DNA of 26,236 nt from a virus: positions 1-26,236 of IMG/VR virus record IMGVR_UViG_3300040801_004232, one strand, 5' to 3'. Shown here one piece after another: positions 24,535 through 26,236 of the stretch. The notes beneath the pieces were generated by a model. That model saw only the letters and a list, made by a program, of their open reading frames with translations, was not told the origin of the DNA and did no database searches. Position 1 is the first letter of the stretch, and the number at the start of each line of letters is the position of its first letter. The translations under genes were made by a program, and so were the position numbers.

Positions 24535-25554
24535 ATGACAACCGTTCAACCTCAGAAGGAATTTAAGGCTAGAACTATCCCCATCTATAACCCCCTCATG
24601 GAGTTCTCGGATGCCCATCCGGGGGACACGCCACACCCAGGAGGCAAGGGGACGATCGCCATTAAGGCCCGCATCCTCTCCAAAACTGGGGACGTGGTGG
24701 TTGACTTTAATGAGCTTCAAGACTTGATTGGGTATCGCGACAGCTTAACAACAGAGGCTCCTAACGGCTCGTTCACTCTAACGATGCGGGCCCTAACTAG
24801 CAACTTCGAGCTACTGAAGAAAGTTCACCCCGGCATGGTTATCGAGGTTTATGCGGCCCGTAACGCCGATCCAATTATTGGCGCTCACCCTGATCCATCC
24901 CAGATCGAGCCAGGGTGGACGTACTTGGAGCCGCAAGAGGTAACAGTTCCGGCGGGGGGTTCTTCGACGGCGATCGCGGGATCCGTCGGCGGCGATCATA
25001 TTCCTACTGGGGAACAAGGGACGGTGGCAGCGATTGACGGAGGTAAACTTCTTGGTGCGCCTTACTACTCTCAACGGGATAATGCAATCAATCCTAGTGT
25101 GTCTTGCAATGCAACATCTATCGCTCAGGCGGCGGGATTTTATGGTATTCGCGCTCAGGGTTCTGGACAACTAGAAGATGAGTTTACGGCATGGATTCAA
25201 GAGAGAGGATTAGATCCCGGAGCGCCTGATACTCTTGTTCAGTTAGCGGCGGCTCATGGGATGCGATCGCGCTTCACTCCTAGTGCAGACTTTGATGAAA
25301 TTCGCGCTCATTTAGACTCAGGAAATCCCGTAGTTGTTCATGGATATTTTACGGGGCCAGGACATATCGTAACTGTCGTTGGTTACAACCAAAACGGCTT
25401 TATTGTTAACGATCCTTGGGGTGATTGGAAGTCAGGATATGGCGATACGAACGGAGAGAATGTCGTTTATCCTTACGACGATATGCAGGCCGTCCTCCAA
25501 CCCGAGGGGGCGGGGAACACCTACGCCCACTTCATGACTCGCTCCGGGGGGTGA
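24535..25554 (+). CDS. Baseplate-hub N-terminus joined to a C39-like peptidase, 339 aa
   Basis: Residues 1-115 resemble the start of a tail hub protein (XkdQ/gp27 type): VVDFNELQDLIGYRDSLTTE, GSFTLTMRALTSNFELLKKV, HPGMVIEVYAAR. After a linker, residues 173-330 form a papain-like C39-family peptidase with PYYSQRDNA, candidate catalytic Cys191 in SCNATSIAQ, His277 in GHIVTVVGYN and Asp293 in VNDPWGDW. The N-terminal glutamine in YYSQ could serve the oxyanion hole. Such C39 domains are common in cyanobacterial secreted proteins and could cut peptide crosslinks in the cell wall. The peptidase DNA (about 25055-25490) is more AT-rich than its surroundings, which suggests a transferred domain. The rest of a normal hub is missing. 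Domain calls are good; the job at the tail tip is inference. Confidence 0.75.
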   Translation: MTTVQPQKEFKARTIPIYNPLMEFSDAHPGDTPHPGGKGTIAIKARILSKTGDVVVDFNELQDLIGYRDSLTTEAPNGSFTLTMRALTSNFELLKKVHPGMVIEVYAARNADPIIGAHPDPSQIEPGWTYLEPQEVTVPAGGSSTAIAGSVGGDHIPTGEQGTVAAIDGGKLLGAPYYSQRDNAINPSVSCNATSIAQAAGFYGIRAQGSGQLEDEFTAWIQERGLDPGAPDTLVQLAAAHGMRSRFTPSADFDEIRAHLDSGNPVVVHGYFTGPGHIVTVVGYNQNGFIVNDPWGDWKSGYGDTNGENVVYPYDDMQAVLQPEGAGNTYAHFMTRSGG

Positions 25555-25673
25555 TGGATTGACGAAGTGCAGTACGTTGTTAGTACAAAGTGCTGCAACT
25601 TGATGCAGAAAAACGTGTAATCGATTTTTGGGGGTTCGTCGCCTACAACCTAGACAGGGAGGGAGCTAAGATA

Positions 25674-25728
25674 TGATCGGAATCCGTCACAAAACCTATA
25701 TATAGGTAAATAAGATCATGTCCGTCAC
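25674..25728. promoter_or_regulatory. Operator-promoter-like core, right copy 1
   Basis: The same arrangement as at 162-216 but inverted: GTGACGG-N5-GATC motif (25674-25690), CCTATATATAGG (25695-25706) and GTGACGG-N4-GATC motif (25713-25728), all read on the minus strand. Its 33-bp core is identical to the left core. Confidence 0.5.
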
Positions 25729-25931
25729 ACCACCCGCCTCACCCGCATCATCGCCACCCCACCCCATCTCCTAGGAGGGGCCACTACCCCGCTTGGGTGA
25801 TGATGGGGCCGGATAGCAGGGTTTTGTTAGTACGTTGTTAGTACAAAGTGCTGCACTCCGATGCAGAAAAACGTGTAATCGATTTTTGGGGGTTCGTCGC
25901 CTAGAACCCAGTCGGGGAGGGAGCTAAGATA

Positions 25932-25986
25932 TGATCGGAATCCGTCACAAAACCTATATATAGGTAATACAGATCATGCCCGTCAC
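25932..25986. promoter_or_regulatory. Operator-promoter-like core, right copy 2
   Basis: Third full paired-motif core, inverted: motifs at 25932-25948 and 25971-25986 with CCTATATATAGG at 25953-25964. Read to the right it is followed by ATG 25976 inside the second motif, but the frame behind it is doubtful. Confidence 0.5.
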
Positions 25987-25990
25987 CACC

Positions 25991-26236
25991 CACCTCACCC
26001 GCATCATCGCCACCCTTCCCATCTTCATGTGGAACTCATCCTCTCCCACTAGGGAATCAGGACAGGAGAGCCATATAGGGGCGCTGAGGCGACGAGATAG
26101 GGAAACCTACAGGAAGGGGAGGCAACCCACCCTCATCGCCCTCCTAGGCGGCGCTATTTACACCACGCTGATCAGCGTGATGTAGGCTTCCAGAACCCGT
26201 GAGGGAGTACCCCCCCCTAGGATGAGGGGGATAGAC
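25991..26236. other. Right flank without a supported gene
   Basis: Beyond the second module unit I see no supported coding sequence. The stretch holds the 26-bp palindrome, several CCTAGG sites and, at the very end, a C-run/G-run dyad (around 26210-26230) that may continue outside. A 69-codon frame from 25976 crosses it, with a hydrophobic end (LIALLGGAIYTTLISVM), but it begins inside the conserved operator-like motif without a ribosome site. Confidence 0.5.
26159..26184. promoter_or_regulatory. 26-bp near-perfect palindrome
   Basis: The core CACGCTGATCAGCGTG (26164-26179) is a perfect 16-bp palindrome. Extension to 26 bp has only one mismatched pair. It lies outside the module repeats and has no partner elsewhere in the window. 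A symmetric operator for a dimeric regulator, or a recombination or resolution site, are possible readings. No T-run follows, so a terminator is unlikely. Confidence 0.55.

Larger units (their letters stand above)
25555..25990. repeat. Right repeat region: two tandem module units, reverse orientation
   Basis: This stretch of more than 300 bp contains no credible gene. Two units with a period of 258 bp run in the opposite sense to the left and middle copies. Palindromes CCTATATATAGG lie at 25695-25706 and 25953-25964, CGAT-centred blocks at 25614-25643 and 25872-25901, TTGTTAGTAC elements at 25577-25586, 25824-25833 and 25835-25844, and the CCCCATC/GATGGGG dyad with CTCCTAGGAG at 25762-25808. 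The 25614-25891 part is the reverse complement partner of 1-276. The region separates the virion operon from whatever lies to the right. Confidence 0.85.

Noticed and set aside
25555-25600. Terminator after the virion operon
   Set aside because: The GCAG/CTGC dyad is part of the module repeated elsewhere and is not followed by a T-run.
25555-25990. CRISPR array
   Set aside because: Only two units of about 258 bp with conserved interiors; there are no short repeats with unique spacers.
25976-26185. 69-codon frame with a hydrophobic end after the right modules
   Set aside because: Its ATG sits in the conserved operator-like motif without a ribosome site, the matching positions in other units lack a continuing frame, and its stop falls inside the palindrome. 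Kept only as a remote possibility.

Overview
The window looks like part of a contractile-tailed (myovirus-like) phage or prophage of a cyanobacterium. The host assignment rests on the very frequent HIP1 octamer GCGATCGC (often GGCGATCGCC), which runs through almost every gene on both sides of the strand switches, and on a C39-type peptidase domain and a leucine/glutamate repeat style that I associate with cyanobacterial proteins. The virus assignment rests on a recognisable run of morphogenesis genes: prohead protease, scaffold-like protein, major capsid protein, connector and neck proteins, tail sheath, tail tube, tail assembly chaperone with a -1 frameshift, tape measure, and a baseplate-hub/peptidase protein.

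Layout. (1) Positions 1-396: non-coding repeat region. (2) Positions 397-8263, + strand: a giant adenine methyltransferase-helicase of the DarB/N12-SNF2 kind (2126 codons), followed by three overlapping genes of unknown function. (3) Positions 8183-9482: four genes counting the end of the previous operon, on alternating strands and overlapping at every junction. (4) Positions 9483-9885: non-coding, with a copy of the repeat module and a hairpin over the ribosome-binding region of the next gene. (5) Positions 9886-25554, + strand: the virion operon, tightly packed. (6) Positions 25555-26236: non-coding, with two tandem copies of the repeat module in reverse orientation and a long palindrome.

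How the genes work together. The protease, scaffold and capsid genes build the head. The 13461-17637 block probably supplies head closure, neck and tail completion. The sheath, tube, chaperone and tape-measure genes build a contractile tail, and the last gene carries an enzymatic domain that could act on the cell wall at the tail tip. The methyltransferase-helicase may protect incoming DNA, as DarB of phage P1 does after being packaged in the head; this is inference. Terminase, portal and most baseplate genes are not visible, so the window is a segment of a larger element, or the packaging genes lie elsewhere.

The least explained structure is a conserved module of about 256-258 bp, present in all three non-coding regions. 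It has an AT-rich palindrome (CCTATATATAGG) flanked by paired GTGACGG-N4/5-GATC motifs, a conserved CGAT-centred block, and GTACTAACAA elements that occur as pairs 11 bp apart. The left and right copies form an inverted repeat of about 276 bp enclosing roughly 25.3 kb. One 23-bp segment of the left copy is flipped relative to all other copies.
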